Below, one piece after another: positions 8,890-17,201 of a stretch of 64,000 nucleotides of DNA (position 1 is its first letter; every line of letters starts with the position of its first letter). A program made the position numbers and the translations under genes. The notes below the pieces were generated by a model, which had not been told where the DNA came from, made no database searches, and was given only the letters and a program-made list of their open reading frames with translations. The stretch comes from Enterobacter sp. R4-368 (lineage in GTDB: Bacteria > Pseudomonadota > Gammaproteobacteria > Enterobacterales > Enterobacteriaceae). The stretch lies in contig NC_021500.1 of the NCBI RefSeq assembly GCF_000410515.1, positions 620,001 through 684,000 of the forward strand, read 5' to 3'.

Positions 8890-9582
8890 TCACTGCGGTA
8901 TAAATATATTTTTTAATATATTTATAGTTCGCTTCAGCCGCGATAAATTCTGGTTTCTTCTCCAGAAATGGAGGGGGATGATATCTATCAAGAAAGAGCC
9001 CATGAAATGGGCACGCTTGAACCCATTCGATTTTACAACGTCTGCTATGCGAAATTTTATTCCCGACGGGAATAAAACCTCACCCTCATGCGGTAATGCT
9101 GATGATGGTGCAATCCAATGCCCCCTGGCAGCTGCTGGAGCATCCAGGATAAGAAGATGCGTGTTTAAAAAAGGCAACCCAATTGATGCGCTGGCGTAAT
9201 TTTCCTGTTCAATTTCATTACCAACCGTTGAATACAGCGCTTCATCCTTAGCACCTTCTGGATAATCAAAGCCAATACCACGAAAAAGGAGTCGGCCATA
9301 TTTTTTCGTTTGTTGGATGTTTCGCCAAATCAGACTTTAAGGAATTTTCGAACAATGTCATGCTTTTATTAAAAGCCCCCCAGAAAAGAAATTTGTTTTT
9401 AATAAATCCCAATTTATAAATTCCCGCTTTAAAACTTTATGCTATTTCTGACTTAAATCACCTGTTCTAAGGCGCTGATTAATAAGAGCGTAACTCTTAG
9501 TAGTATATAATTCCACTGCAGCCTGCTCACCATATTTCAGCCCCATCTTTTTAGCCGTTGGTAGACGGCGTGGAAATTCCCT
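8890..9582 (-). pseudogene. Decayed ADP-ribosyltransferase toxin tip of a third TccC/Rhs gene, cut by an IS
   Basis: Read on the minus strand from the IS edge at 9582, the sequence gives KKMGLKYGEQAAVELYTTKSY followed by ALINQRLRTGD, then stops. A second frame gives NKSMTLFENSLKSDLAKHPTNE, and a third gives LFRGIGF, ENYASASIG and HEGEVLFPSGIKFRI. Together these are the ordered motifs of an R-S-E class ADP-ribosyltransferase: the YT..SY..IN..LR helix, the arginine (RG), the STS-like strand (SAS) and the ExE motif (EGE before VLFP). At least one stop and two frame changes lie between them, one probably an extra T near 9285. It is inferred to be the rest of the Rhs fragment at 12333-12872, separated by the mobile block. 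Confidence 0.72.
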
Positions 9583-10739
9583 TGACCCTGACCCGAAATC
9601 CTGCGCCATTCAGAAACAGAATGCCGGCATGATCTACACTCCCTATACGGAAGTGGGGCCGATGAAAAAATCACGATTCACCGAAGAGCAGATTGTTTTG
9701 CCCTGAAGCAAGCGGAACTGGGGGCGTCCGTGCCGGAGGTCTGCCGTAAGCTGGGTATTTCCGATGCCACGTTCTATACGTGGCGCAAGAAATATGGCGG
9801 GATTTCGCCCTCAGAACTGAAGCACATGCGTCAGTTGGAAGAGGAAAACCTGCGGCTGACGAAACGGGTGGCCGATCTGAGCCTCGACAAGACCATGCTG
9901 CAGGATGTGCTGGCAAAAAAGAGCTGACGCTGGCGCGTCTGCGCGAATGGGTCCGGGGCCCGCAGGCACACTACAGTGCCAGTGAGAGGCAGGTCTGTTT
10001 TGCGCTACGGATCAGCCGCAGCTCTTTCCGCTACCGCTCTGTGGCGGCCGATGACAGCGCCCTGCGCCTGCGTATCCGCGAGATAACCGAAACCCGGGTT
10101 CACTATGGTTACCGCAGGGTTCACGTCATGCTCAGGCGGGAGGGCTGGGGGGAGAATCATAAACGCATTTACCGACTCTACAGCGAGCAGGGCCTGTCCC
10201 TGCGTCTCAAACGTCCCCATCGTAATAAGTCGGCGCAGCGCCGCCGGCTGCGTCTGCTGACGGTTATCGATTTGTTCACACGCGAATGTCTGGGGATCTG
10301 CGTTAGCCAGAATCTGCGCGCAACGGAGGTTGCGGAAATGCTGAACACCACTGCGCTCAGACGTCCCTTACCACAGTTGCTGAAAACCGATAACGGCTCT
10401 GAATTTGCAGGGAAAATGCTAGGTAAATGGGTGTATGAACGAGGGATCCGTATCGATTTCTCCCGACCGGGAACACCGACGGACAATGCCACGGTGGAGC
10501 CGTTCAATGGCTTGCTGCGACAGGAATGTCTGAACGCGAACTAGTTCATGTCCCTGGAGGATGCGCGGTGCAAAATCGAGGCCTGGCGCATACACTATAA
10601 TCAGAGGCGTCCCCATTCTGCACTGGGCTGGATGACCCCGTCCGAATTCGCTGAGAAGTCTGCCGGTTGCCAGAATATGCAGCCAACATGAAGCCGGTTA
10701 TTCCTGATTACGACTGGATCATATTCGGGGTCAGGGTCA
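9583..10739 (+). mobile_element. IS3-family insertion sequence, defective
   Basis: The element is bounded by imperfect inverted ends: TGACCCTGACCCGAAATC at 9583 and the complement of TGACCCTGACCCCGAATATG ending at 10739. It carries an IS3-type orfA/orfB pair. It is about 1,157 bp, shorter than expected because of an internal orfB deletion. No target-site duplication is visible at its two edges. The left end lies inside the ADP-ribosyltransferase tip; a 45-bp copy of its right end recurs inverted at 12288-12332 beyond a diguanylate cyclase gene. Confidence 0.85.
9662..10691 (+). pseudogene. IS3-family transposase orfA-orfB, inactivated three ways
   Basis: orfA starts MKKSRFTEEQIV at 9662, then loses one T in a run near 9700, giving a stop. 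The rest (LKQAELGASVPEVCRKLGISD, then ATFYTWRKKYGG and a leucine-rich helix ending LAKK) is in another frame. orfB (from about 9920: LTLARLREWVRGPQAHYSASER) contains the HTH_21 part but has lost the roughly 27 residues between RRRL and RLLTVIDLF, which hold the first catalytic Asp of the DDE triad. The second Asp (KTDNGSEF) and the Glu (ATVEPFNG) remain. A TGG-to-TAG change at 10542-10544 then cuts the last 48 codons, whose sequence (FMSLEDARCKIEAWR) is still readable. The element cannot transpose by itself. Confidence 0.85.
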
Positions 10740-11041
10740 ACAGTCAAAATGCCCTGACAACCGCTCATTGAATCGCTACGGGTTATGCTGGCACCCCACC
10801 CCCACCAACCCGACGTTTTGTCAGCGATTCAGTGATGTTTAACTTTCTACTAAAAGAGGGGGTTGTGAGCTGAAAGGCTGCGACAGGAGAAAAGCAGGCG
10901 TGATCACATGTCGTGCGCCGCGTAGCAAGCAGGCGGTCAATTATCGTTTGAACTATATTGTTCTAATGACGTGGAAGGCTCAGCCAGTCTGGATGCAGTC
11001 AACGTAGCTGGCATAAAGCAAGTATATCTCTGCGAGGCCGT
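10740..11041. other. Non-coding stretch between IS end and diguanylate cyclase gene
   Basis: About 300 bp with no gene that can be supported. It presumably carries the promoter of the cyclase gene. No ribosomal, tRNA or repeat signature is seen. Confidence 0.4.
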
Positions 11042-11998
11042 ATGAAATTTCCAGGAATCCCCGAAAATGAAGAAGAACGATTAAAGTCTCTCCATCTGGC
11101 AGACCTGCTTGATACAGGTGCCGATGAACGTTTTGATCGTTTAACTCGCCTTGCAAAAAAGGTCTTCCAGGTGCCTGTCGTACTAATAAGCCTGCTTGAT
11201 CGCGAGCGCCAATGGTTGCTTGCATGTGAGGGGCTGGGTATTAAGGAAACGCCCCGTAACATCTCTTTTTGTGGTCATGCCATTTTGCAGGAAGGCCCCT
11301 TTATTGTTAACGACGCAGCTAATGATGAACGCTTCCATGATAACCCTCTGGTGACGGGTGAGCCTTACATCAGATTCTATGCAGGCTACCCGGTACATCT
11401 GCCTGATGGACAGGTAGCAGGTACGCTTTGTCTGATCAATACCACCCCCCGTGGCTTTAACGACGATGATATTGCCTCACTCAAGGATTTAGCCTTTATT
11501 CTGGAAGATGAATTCAGGGTGATTGGAATGGCCATGACAGATAGCCTGACAGGTATCGCTAATCGTCGTGGCTTTTACAGGACGGGGGAAAAACGATTCC
11601 GCAGCCTTGCTAAAGATAATGCGGCATTTAGCCTTATCTTTTTTGATCTGGATAGATTCAAACCTATCAACGATCTATGGGGGCACGCTGAAGGTGATGA
11701 AGTATTAAAAGTATTCTCAGCGCTGTTGCACCAACATCTTGGTGCCGGAGATATCGTAGGACGTCTTGGTGGGGATGAATTCGCCGTTCTCGTTACGCAG
11801 CAGGCTCATGCTGATGCTTTCTTGAACAATCTCCGCAAGAGTGTGGATGAGTACAACAAAAAATCGGGTAAGCCGTACAACATTAATTATTCCTTTGGAA
11901 TGTTGCATAGTGACGCGCGTCGTTACCAGTCGCTGGGGGAGATGCTTAAAGAGAGCGACGAGGTGATGTACTCCGCAAAGCGTCGTAAGAGGATATAA
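11042..11998 (+). CDS. GAF-GGDEF diguanylate cyclase
   Basis: A 318-residue soluble protein. Residues about 20-160 form a GAF domain (VPVVLISLLDRERQWLLA, ISFCGHAI, GTLCLIN), the sensory half of this common pairing. Residues about 165-318 are a GGDEF domain with an intact active site (RLGGDEFAVL, GGDEF at 243-247) and DLDRFKPIND for metal and substrate binding, so it should make cyclic di-GMP. The inhibitory RxxD site, which sits five residues before GGDEF, reads GAGD, so product inhibition is probably lost. There is no signal peptide or membrane helix. The gene lies between an IS right end and an inverted copy of that end, which suggests it arrived as cargo. Confidence 0.88.
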   Translation: MKFPGIPENEEERLKSLHLADLLDTGADERFDRLTRLAKKVFQVPVVLISLLDRERQWLLACEGLGIKETPRNISFCGHAILQEGPFIVNDAANDERFHDNPLVTGEPYIRFYAGYPVHLPDGQVAGTLCLINTTPRGFNDDDIASLKDLAFILEDEFRVIGMAMTDSLTGIANRRGFYRTGEKRFRSLAKDNAAFSLIFFDLDRFKPINDLWGHAEGDEVLKVFSALLHQHLGAGDIVGRLGGDEFAVLVTQQAHADAFLNNLRKSVDEYNKKSGKPYNINYSFGMLHSDARRYQSLGEMLKESDEVMYSAKRRKRI

Positions 11999-12287
11999 GC
12001 GCACATCTTTCATAACTTGTCCTCATGCGTTCAGTAACAGGTGAGCGGAAACAGATTCCGCTCGTTCTTTCATCATTCTCCCCTTCTCTCTGCATGTTTG
12101 TTACTGCACGAAGCCCACATCACCATCATCTGGACAGCGGATAATTCGGGGGTAAATACGCCGCCGAACACCGGTAATCAGATGCAGCCAGTGCTGCCAA
12201 ACCCGGTGATTGTGGATCCGCTACCGGATAATACGGGTGACCTGCTCCCCATTGATTAATACACCGCGATGTTAGTAATGTTTTATA
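11999..12287. other. Region after the cyclase gene, with a possible protein-tail remnant
   Basis: No intact gene. A plus-strand frame ending at 12259 reads NSGVNTPPNTGNQMQPVLPN and then PVIVDPLPDNTGDLLPID, a Pro/Asn/Asp-rich tail resembling the ends of large secreted proteins. It lacks a convincing start and may be a remnant carried in with the cargo. Confidence 0.3.
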
Positions 12288-12332
12288 TGACCCTGACCCC
12301 GAATATGATCCAGTCGTAATCAGGAATAACCG
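12288..12332 (-). mobile_element. Inverted 45-bp remnant of the IS3 right end
   Basis: The 45 bases from TGACCCTGACCCC to AATAACCG are an exact reverse complement of the right end of the IS at 9583-10739. The terminus faces the diguanylate cyclase gene and the interior is deleted where it meets the Rhs fragment. With the complete copy this makes a composite-transposon-like arrangement around the cyclase gene. Confidence 0.88.
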
Positions 12333-12872
12333 TGCAGCTTCGTAGTGCCCGAGCTCTTCATGAAGACGCGTTGCTGTATCCAACGCTCAGGCATTTGCTG
12401 GTGCCATTCCGTCGGGATCGTGCATTGTCACTGGGTTATTCTGTACAATCCTGAACAGATTCAGCACGTCCACCGTGCCTGTCGGATCTGCGGAAAGCCA
12501 TCTACCCGTCCACGGCAGGTAATAGCGGTATCCATAGTAATAAAGCCCGGTTTCGTCCTGCTCCTTGCCGGAATAACGAATCGTTTTGTAATCCACCTCC
12601 AGCTGGCTGCGCGCGGCGAATAACGCAGTACCGCCGAACGGGTAATACTCTTCCTGACTGATTAGCTCGCCACTGCTGTCTATTTCCAGACTGCTGCTGC
12701 CGGTGAGGTTGTCGTAACTGTAACGAATCTGATTATTGGCGAAACCGGTGTACAGGCCGCTTTCCCAGTGCAGCACCTGTACCTGTGCGCGACCGGCAAT
12801 GCCGACGGTTATCACCTTGAGAGTTTCCGCGCTGCTGCGCAGTTCCAGTCCCGGCAGATAAATCACCCGTTT
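12333..12872 (-). pseudogene. TccC/Rhs core fragment (third copy)
   Basis: From about 12872 the minus strand encodes RVIYLPGLELRSS, EEYYPFGGTALFAARSQLE, YYYGYRYYLPWTGRW and LSADPTGTVDVLNLFRIVQN, ending DPDG: the last 145 or so residues of a TccC core, clearly homologous to both full copies. After MAPANA a TGA interrupts the frame, but the same frame continues ALDTATRLHEELGHYEAARL up to the IS remnant at 12332. The N-terminal two thirds are missing: the core is joined at a CACCC microhomology to a dmsD fragment. The missing C-terminal tip is best explained by the ADP-ribosyltransferase remnant at 8890-9582. Confidence 0.8.
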
Positions 12873-12965
12873 TTCACCGCACTGGGGCAACTTGCGCGGC
12901 TTGCGCTCGCGGAGTGACAATCGCAGTTGCTTATTCCGATGGCGCAAAAACCGCTGTTTCGCTAA
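12866..12965 (+). pseudogene. Displaced 3' end of dmsD
   Basis: The plus strand reads FTALGQLARLALAE-stop-QSQLLIPMAQKPLFR, which matches the last 30 residues of the resident DmsD (MALGQLAQLTLAQWQEQLLI, ending VAQKTLFR). A TGG-to-TGA change breaks it. At the left edge the rhs and dmsD sequences share CACCC, which suggests end-joining at microhomology. Because it lies in the same orientation as dmsD 7.2 kb away, the two dmsD ends bracket the toxin block as direct repeats. Confidence 0.8.
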
Positions 12966-12971
12966 AAATAC

Positions 12972-13001
12972 AAAACGGAACGTCTTAAGACGTTCCGTTT
13001 T
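12972..13001 (+). terminator. Strong palindromic terminator after the dmsD fragment
   Basis: A 30-bp perfect palindrome (AAAACGGAACGTCTT and its complement) follows the displaced dmsD stop by 6 bp and ends in TTTT. It has A-tract and T-tract on both sides, so it can work in both directions. The resident dmsD does not have this hairpin, so the fragment brought its own downstream sequence. Confidence 0.8.
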
Positions 13002-13458
13002 AAAGAAATGGTGAATGATTATCCACCACACGCCATTTGTCATGTCAAAAATATTCTTTATGCTTCAACGTTTATAAATGACTAATTAGAGATATTGCAT
13101 TTTATGTGAAAACTATGCAGTAATTCGCAATCATGTTTTTTATTAAAGCATGGGTTTAGCAACCGCTACAAAATAGCGCCTCTTTCCAATATTTAACCTG
13201 CTCACTAGAAAATCATCTAACTAAATACCGCAAAACTACGCAAAATATAGCCAAAAATCCATCCATCGAGACTTAAAACAACGCCTGAAAAAAATAAGCT
13301 TTGCACTAATAAAATAGAAATCAGGAACTTTACGTTATATCAGTACACAAACGATCTTCATAAAATGGTCAACCATCAGATATGTCCCGCCATTTTTATA
13401 CGAACGTCTCTCTAACCACCAGTATGTAGTGTGGCTAGAGAGGTATCATTATAATAAA
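13002..13458. other. A+T-rich intergenic region with a hairpin at 13408-13442
   Basis: No gene is supported. CTCTCTAACCAC (13408-13419) pairs with GTGGCTAGAGAG (13431-13442) with one mismatch, just downstream of the minus-strand toxin stop. It lacks a T-tract, so it may stabilise the mRNA 3' end more than terminate. Confidence 0.4.
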
Positions 13459-16284
13459 TTAATGCGTTACACTTGGGCGCCTGAAGTTACGCGCTTTTTG
13501 GTTCACAAACTGTCTATATAATTCTTTTTTATCCCTGTTTTTTTGCGTTGAGTAAAAAAGCAAAGCTGTTGCATGTGCAAATGTATCAGCATTTGTTTGA
13601 GCTAAACGCTCATAGTCTTGTACTGAAGCCTGGTAAAACGTAGTTTGCTGTTCTTCAGGAACTTCCCCTCTGGCAAGTAAATAAAGCGGATGATAACTTA
13701 ATTCATTAGGCTTTTCCTTATATGCGGTTACATAAATAACATCTTTGGTATTTGCCACTGCATGTGAAAACTCATGAATGACTGCGGTTACTGGAAAGTT
13801 TTTTCCGAAGCGTGCCTCATGTTTTTTTATGGCTCCTTTGTTAAATTCCATATATTTCAAATTTTTTAAATTCTTGTAATTTTTATTAATTTCAGAAACT
13901 TTGTTTTTCTTTTCTTTTACATCCAAATCCAGAGATTTCGCTCTCGCCAGAGTTTGTATATATTTAGTATATTCAATCGAAGCAACCTTATTTACTCTTG
14001 CAACAATATTTTCATCATCAATAATTTTCGCATTTTTTGAGGCATCAAACTCCCTGGCGTAAAAAATAGCACCTTCTATCATTGACTTCCAGATATTGAT
14101 TGTTTGTGCGGAGGCGTTTCCATATAATGCTTCTGCAACCTCAGTAATAGCCGTTGATTTTCCCTCATTCAAAGTATCGAGAGCGCCTTCAAGAAATTTC
14201 GTTGCTTTTTTAATAGTGTGCTGAATTTTAGATTCAAAAGAGAAAGAGAAAGAGAAAGAGAAAGAGAAAGAAAATTTCCCATCACTATCACTCAGAGTCA
14301 TTGGGTTATTTCGTACCATTCTGAAAAGGTTTAATCCATCCACCGACCCTGCCGGATCAGCCGAGAGCCACCGTCCCGCCCACGGCTGATAATAGCGGTA
14401 GCCGTAGTAATAAAGCCCGGTTGCATCCTGCTCCTTGCCGGAATAACGAATCGTTTTGTAATCCGCCTCCAGCTGGCTGCGCGAGGTGAATAACGCCGTG
14501 CCGCCGAACGGGTAATACTCCTCCTGGCTGATAAGTTCGCCACTGCTGTCCACTTCGAGGCTGCTGCTGCCGGTGAGGTTGTCGTAGCTGTAGCGCACCG
14601 CGTCATTGCTGATGCCTTCAGGCTGCCCGCTTTCCCAGTGCAGCACCCGCACCTGCGCGCGTCCGGCCACGCCGACGGTTATCACCTGTAATTCTTCGGC
14701 TGCGCTGCTGCGCAGTTCCAGACCCGGCAGGTAAACCACCCGTCTGGTCTGCGTGCCGTTGCCGGTCAGCTGCGAGGTGATTTTCACGATGCGCTGGCTG
14801 GCGGCATCGTAGCGGTAACGTTCGCTGTCGTCCGCTGCACCACTGCGGGTGACGGGCGTGACCTGCTGCAGTTCCTGACGTGCCGTCCACAGCAGGCTCT
14901 GCCCCGGTAAAAGCTGTTTCTGCTGACCACCGGCAGTGAACAGCGCCTCCACATCCGCCGGGTTTTCGGTGAGTGTGCTGATTACCGCCCGGTTGCTGCG
15001 GTCGGATACGGTGATGCTGGTGGTGTAGTTATTGCCGGATGCGGGCGCGCTGTGCTGAATTTTCGTCAGATTACCGGCGTTATCGTAGTTGTAAGTGCGG
15101 GAGTAGTTCGTGTACGTGGCGTTATCGAAGGAGGTGACATCAGGCAGGTTACTGTTCTGCTGTACCACATTTGCCATTTCGCGTCCGCTGGCGCTGACCA
15201 GCTGGTACAGGCTGTCGTAGGCGTAGTGATTTTCGGGAACCACTTCCTGATTGCGCCAGAAACGCGTCTCCTCAGCATCACTGGTGATGACCAGCACATT
15301 GCCCACCGGGTCGTACTCGTAGCGCAGGTCCTGCAGCACTTTTGCCGGTGTCATACGTTCCGTTTTAATGCCAACAAGGCGCTGCGTTTCCGCTTCATAC
15401 GAATATGTGGTCACCACGCCGTTGCCGTGCTCCTCGCGCAGCTTCTGCCCGGCAGCGGACCAGGTCAGGGATTTCACAATTACCTGCTCGGAACCGCCAT
15501 TCACCGTCAGCCAGCTGCCTTTCAGCAGCCCTGCCACGTCATAGGCCACGCGCTGGATATTACCTTTCGCATCGGTGGTGGTGAGTACATTCCCGGCGGC
15601 GTCCACCGTGCTGGTTGTGGTGTGGGTTTCGCCCGCCAGCAGGTCGTTCCACGCGGAAGCATCCGCGCCCTGCCAGTCTGCTTCGGCATCGTCCGGAAGC
15701 AACTGGCGGGTGACGGCAAGCGGCACGCCGCTCAGGGAAATGCTGGTCGTTGAGAGCAAACCTGCCGGGTCGTAGTGGCTGACAAGCTGACCGGCAAGAT
15801 TGTGGCTCTGTTCATCTGCGGAATGACCGCCCCGGGCGAACCGCTCCGTGACGCGCGCGCTGTCGCCGGCAACCTGCTCGGTAATGCTGAGCAACCGCCC
15901 CGGCAGGCCTGCACCTTCATACTGAAAAGTGCGGGTGATGGCGGCACTACGGTCATTCCCTGAGCCAATATTGCTGACCAGCAAAAACGCCCGCCCGGAG
16001 GCGTCATTCAGGGCAACCGTGGTTCCGGCATCGGCACTTTGCGTGCGCAGCGGCGCGCCGTTCAGGTCGGGGACATAACTGAAATTCGCCCGCCCGGCGG
16101 CATACAGATGCGGGTCGGCACTTTGTGACGGCAAACCGCGCGCATCAAACTGATGGCGGGTGATGCGCTCGTCGGTGGTGTCCGGCGTTTCCGGATGGCG
16201 GTGATACGTGATGTCGCGCACCGCCAGGCCACGGTTATCCAGCACCGCAACCTGGGGCGTTTTACTGTATAGGGATATACTCAT
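13459..16284 (-). CDS. TccC-type Rhs toxin with a C-terminal M35-like zinc metallopeptidase tip
   Basis: A 941-residue Tc-toxin C-component-like Rhs protein. The core (1 to about 669) has the TccC start MSISLYSKTPQVAVLDNRGL, YD repeats and the terminus RWLSADPAG (D643)...LSDSDG with the family's closing DxDG. The tip (about 670-941) opens with a (Phe-Ser) repeat. It carries AVIHEFSHAVANTKDVIY, an HExxH zinc motif (837-841) with Asp 848 seven residues on, and later TNADTFAHATALLFYS. HExxH + Asp + NADxxA is the layout of aspzincin (M35, lysine-specific metalloendopeptidase) enzymes. The inferred role is delivery of a protease into a target cell. The tip is A+T-rich compared with the core. No TcA/TcB partner and no obvious immunity gene lie beside it. 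Confidence 0.85.
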   Translation of the reverse strand: MSISLYSKTPQVAVLDNRGLAVRDITYHRHPETPDTTDERITRHQFDARGLPSQSADPHLYAAGRANFSYVPDLNGAPLRTQSADAGTTVALNDASGRAFLLVSNIGSGNDRSAAITRTFQYEGAGLPGRLLSITEQVAGDSARVTERFARGGHSADEQSHNLAGQLVSHYDPAGLLSTTSISLSGVPLAVTRQLLPDDAEADWQGADASAWNDLLAGETHTTTSTVDAAGNVLTTTDAKGNIQRVAYDVAGLLKGSWLTVNGGSEQVIVKSLTWSAAGQKLREEHGNGVVTTYSYEAETQRLVGIKTERMTPAKVLQDLRYEYDPVGNVLVITSDAEETRFWRNQEVVPENHYAYDSLYQLVSASGREMANVVQQNSNLPDVTSFDNATYTNYSRTYNYDNAGNLTKIQHSAPASGNNYTTSITVSDRSNRAVISTLTENPADVEALFTAGGQQKQLLPGQSLLWTARQELQQVTPVTRSGAADDSERYRYDAASQRIVKITSQLTGNGTQTRRVVYLPGLELRSSAAEELQVITVGVAGRAQVRVLHWESGQPEGISNDAVRYSYDNLTGSSSLEVDSSGELISQEEYYPFGGTALFTSRSQLEADYKTIRYSGKEQDATGLYYYGYRYYQPWAGRWLSADPAGSVDGLNLFRMVRNNPMTLSDSDGKFSFSFSFSFSFSFESKIQHTIKKATKFLEGALDTLNEGKSTAITEVAEALYGNASAQTINIWKSMIEGAIFYAREFDASKNAKIIDDENIVARVNKVASIEYTKYIQTLARAKSLDLDVKEKKNKVSEINKNYKNLKNLKYMEFNKGAIKKHEARFGKNFPVTAVIHEFSHAVANTKDVIYVTAYKEKPNELSYHPLYLLARGEVPEEQQTTFYQASVQDYERLAQTNADTFAHATALLFYSTQKNRDKKELYRQFVNQKARNFRRPSVTH
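14239..14272 (-). repeat. Hexanucleotide repeat encoding (Phe-Ser)n at the core-tip junction
   Basis: Five full units of AGAGAA plus a partial one, read on the minus strand as alternating Phe and Ser codons directly after the DSDG core end. Units of six bases change linker length without shifting the frame. Confidence 0.9.
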
Positions 16285-16380
16285 AAGATTCTCCGCTTAA
16301 ATTGTCTACTTTTGCATCAAATGCAATAAAGAGTATAAGCGGAGAAACAGGAACAGCGAGCTGTGAACGAACGGCCCGCG

Positions 16381-17076
16381 TCAGGCCAGAATACGGTCGG
16401 CAACTAACATGCCAGTCGCCATTTGCAGATTGATGTATTGCGCCAGATCACGCTGTTCCGGGCGCGGCAAATACGGCAATTCACCGACCAGCGGCGCGGG
16501 AAGTTTTTTGCTCAGCACATTGATAATTTCGGCATAGTGCGCAAGCCCCGGATTGATGCGGTTCGCCACCCAGCCAATCAGCGGTAAGCCGTCGCTGGCG
16601 ATGGCCTGCGCGGTCAGCAAGGCGTGGTTAAGACACCCTTCCTGAATACCCACCACCATAACCACCGCCATCTGCTCCTGCACCACCCACTCCGAAAGCG
16701 GGCGTAAGTCATTCATTAAGCTACGCCAGCCGCCAGTGCCTTCCACAACCACGTGATCGACGCGATTGCAGAGATCAGCCAGGCCATTCGATAACAGGGT
16801 GTAATTGATGGGGCAACTGTGCGCGACGCTGCTCTCTTCTTCGCTTAATGCGATGGGGTTGACCGCCTGGTAAGGCAGCTCCAGTGACGAAACGCTTTGC
16901 AACACCAGCGCGTCTTTATTGCGCAGCCCTTCCGGCGTCTCTTTGCTCCCTTTGGCAACAGGCTTGTAACCCGCCACCGTTTTACCACTGGCTGCCAGCG
17001 CCTGGAGTAGCGCGCGGGACGCCACTGTCTTCCCGACAGAAGTGTCTGTACCCGTTACAAAGAAACGCTTAAGCAT
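16381..17076 (-). CDS. bioD2: Dethiobiotin synthetase-like ATPase BioD2 (YnfK)
   Basis: A 231-residue cytoplasmic protein of the dethiobiotin synthetase family (E. coli YnfK/BioD2, 231). The ATP-binding P-loop GTDTSVGKT (residues 9-17), KPVAKGSKETPEG and the VVEGTGGW segment are conserved. Known BioD converts 7,8-diaminopelargonate, CO2 and ATP to dethiobiotin; the physiological role of this second copy is less clear. ATG 17076 is preferred over the adjacent GTG because it matches the family start MLKRFF. In E. coli it is followed, as here, by the divergently unrelated mlc gene on the same strand. No terminator was seen. Confidence 0.92.
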   Translation of the reverse strand: MLKRFFVTGTDTSVGKTVASRALLQALAASGKTVAGYKPVAKGSKETPEGLRNKDALVLQSVSSLELPYQAVNPIALSEEESSVAHSCPINYTLLSNGLADLCNRVDHVVVEGTGGWRSLMNDLRPLSEWVVQEQMAVVMVVGIQEGCLNHALLTAQAIASDGLPLIGWVANRINPGLAHYAEIINVLSKKLPAPLVGELPYLPRPEQRDLAQYINLQMATGMLVADRILA

Positions 17077-17201
17077 CACTCATCCCACCGTTGTTCTACG
17101 AAAATATAAACCAGGAAAATAATTCAGTGGGGAAAGTCTAAGGTAACTGCCTGGGGGCAAGATTGAGGTAGCGCAATTTTTATGGCAACAGTGTAAAAAT
17201 G

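Noticed and set aside
9583-10739. Intact transposon able to move
   Set aside because: The transposase has a frameshift, lacks its first catalytic Asp and has a nonsense codon.
12041-12259. 72-residue frame after the diguanylate cyclase gene
   Set aside because: Its tail is Pro/Asn-rich like secreted proteins but the first half looks random and there is no clear start, so only a remnant is noted.
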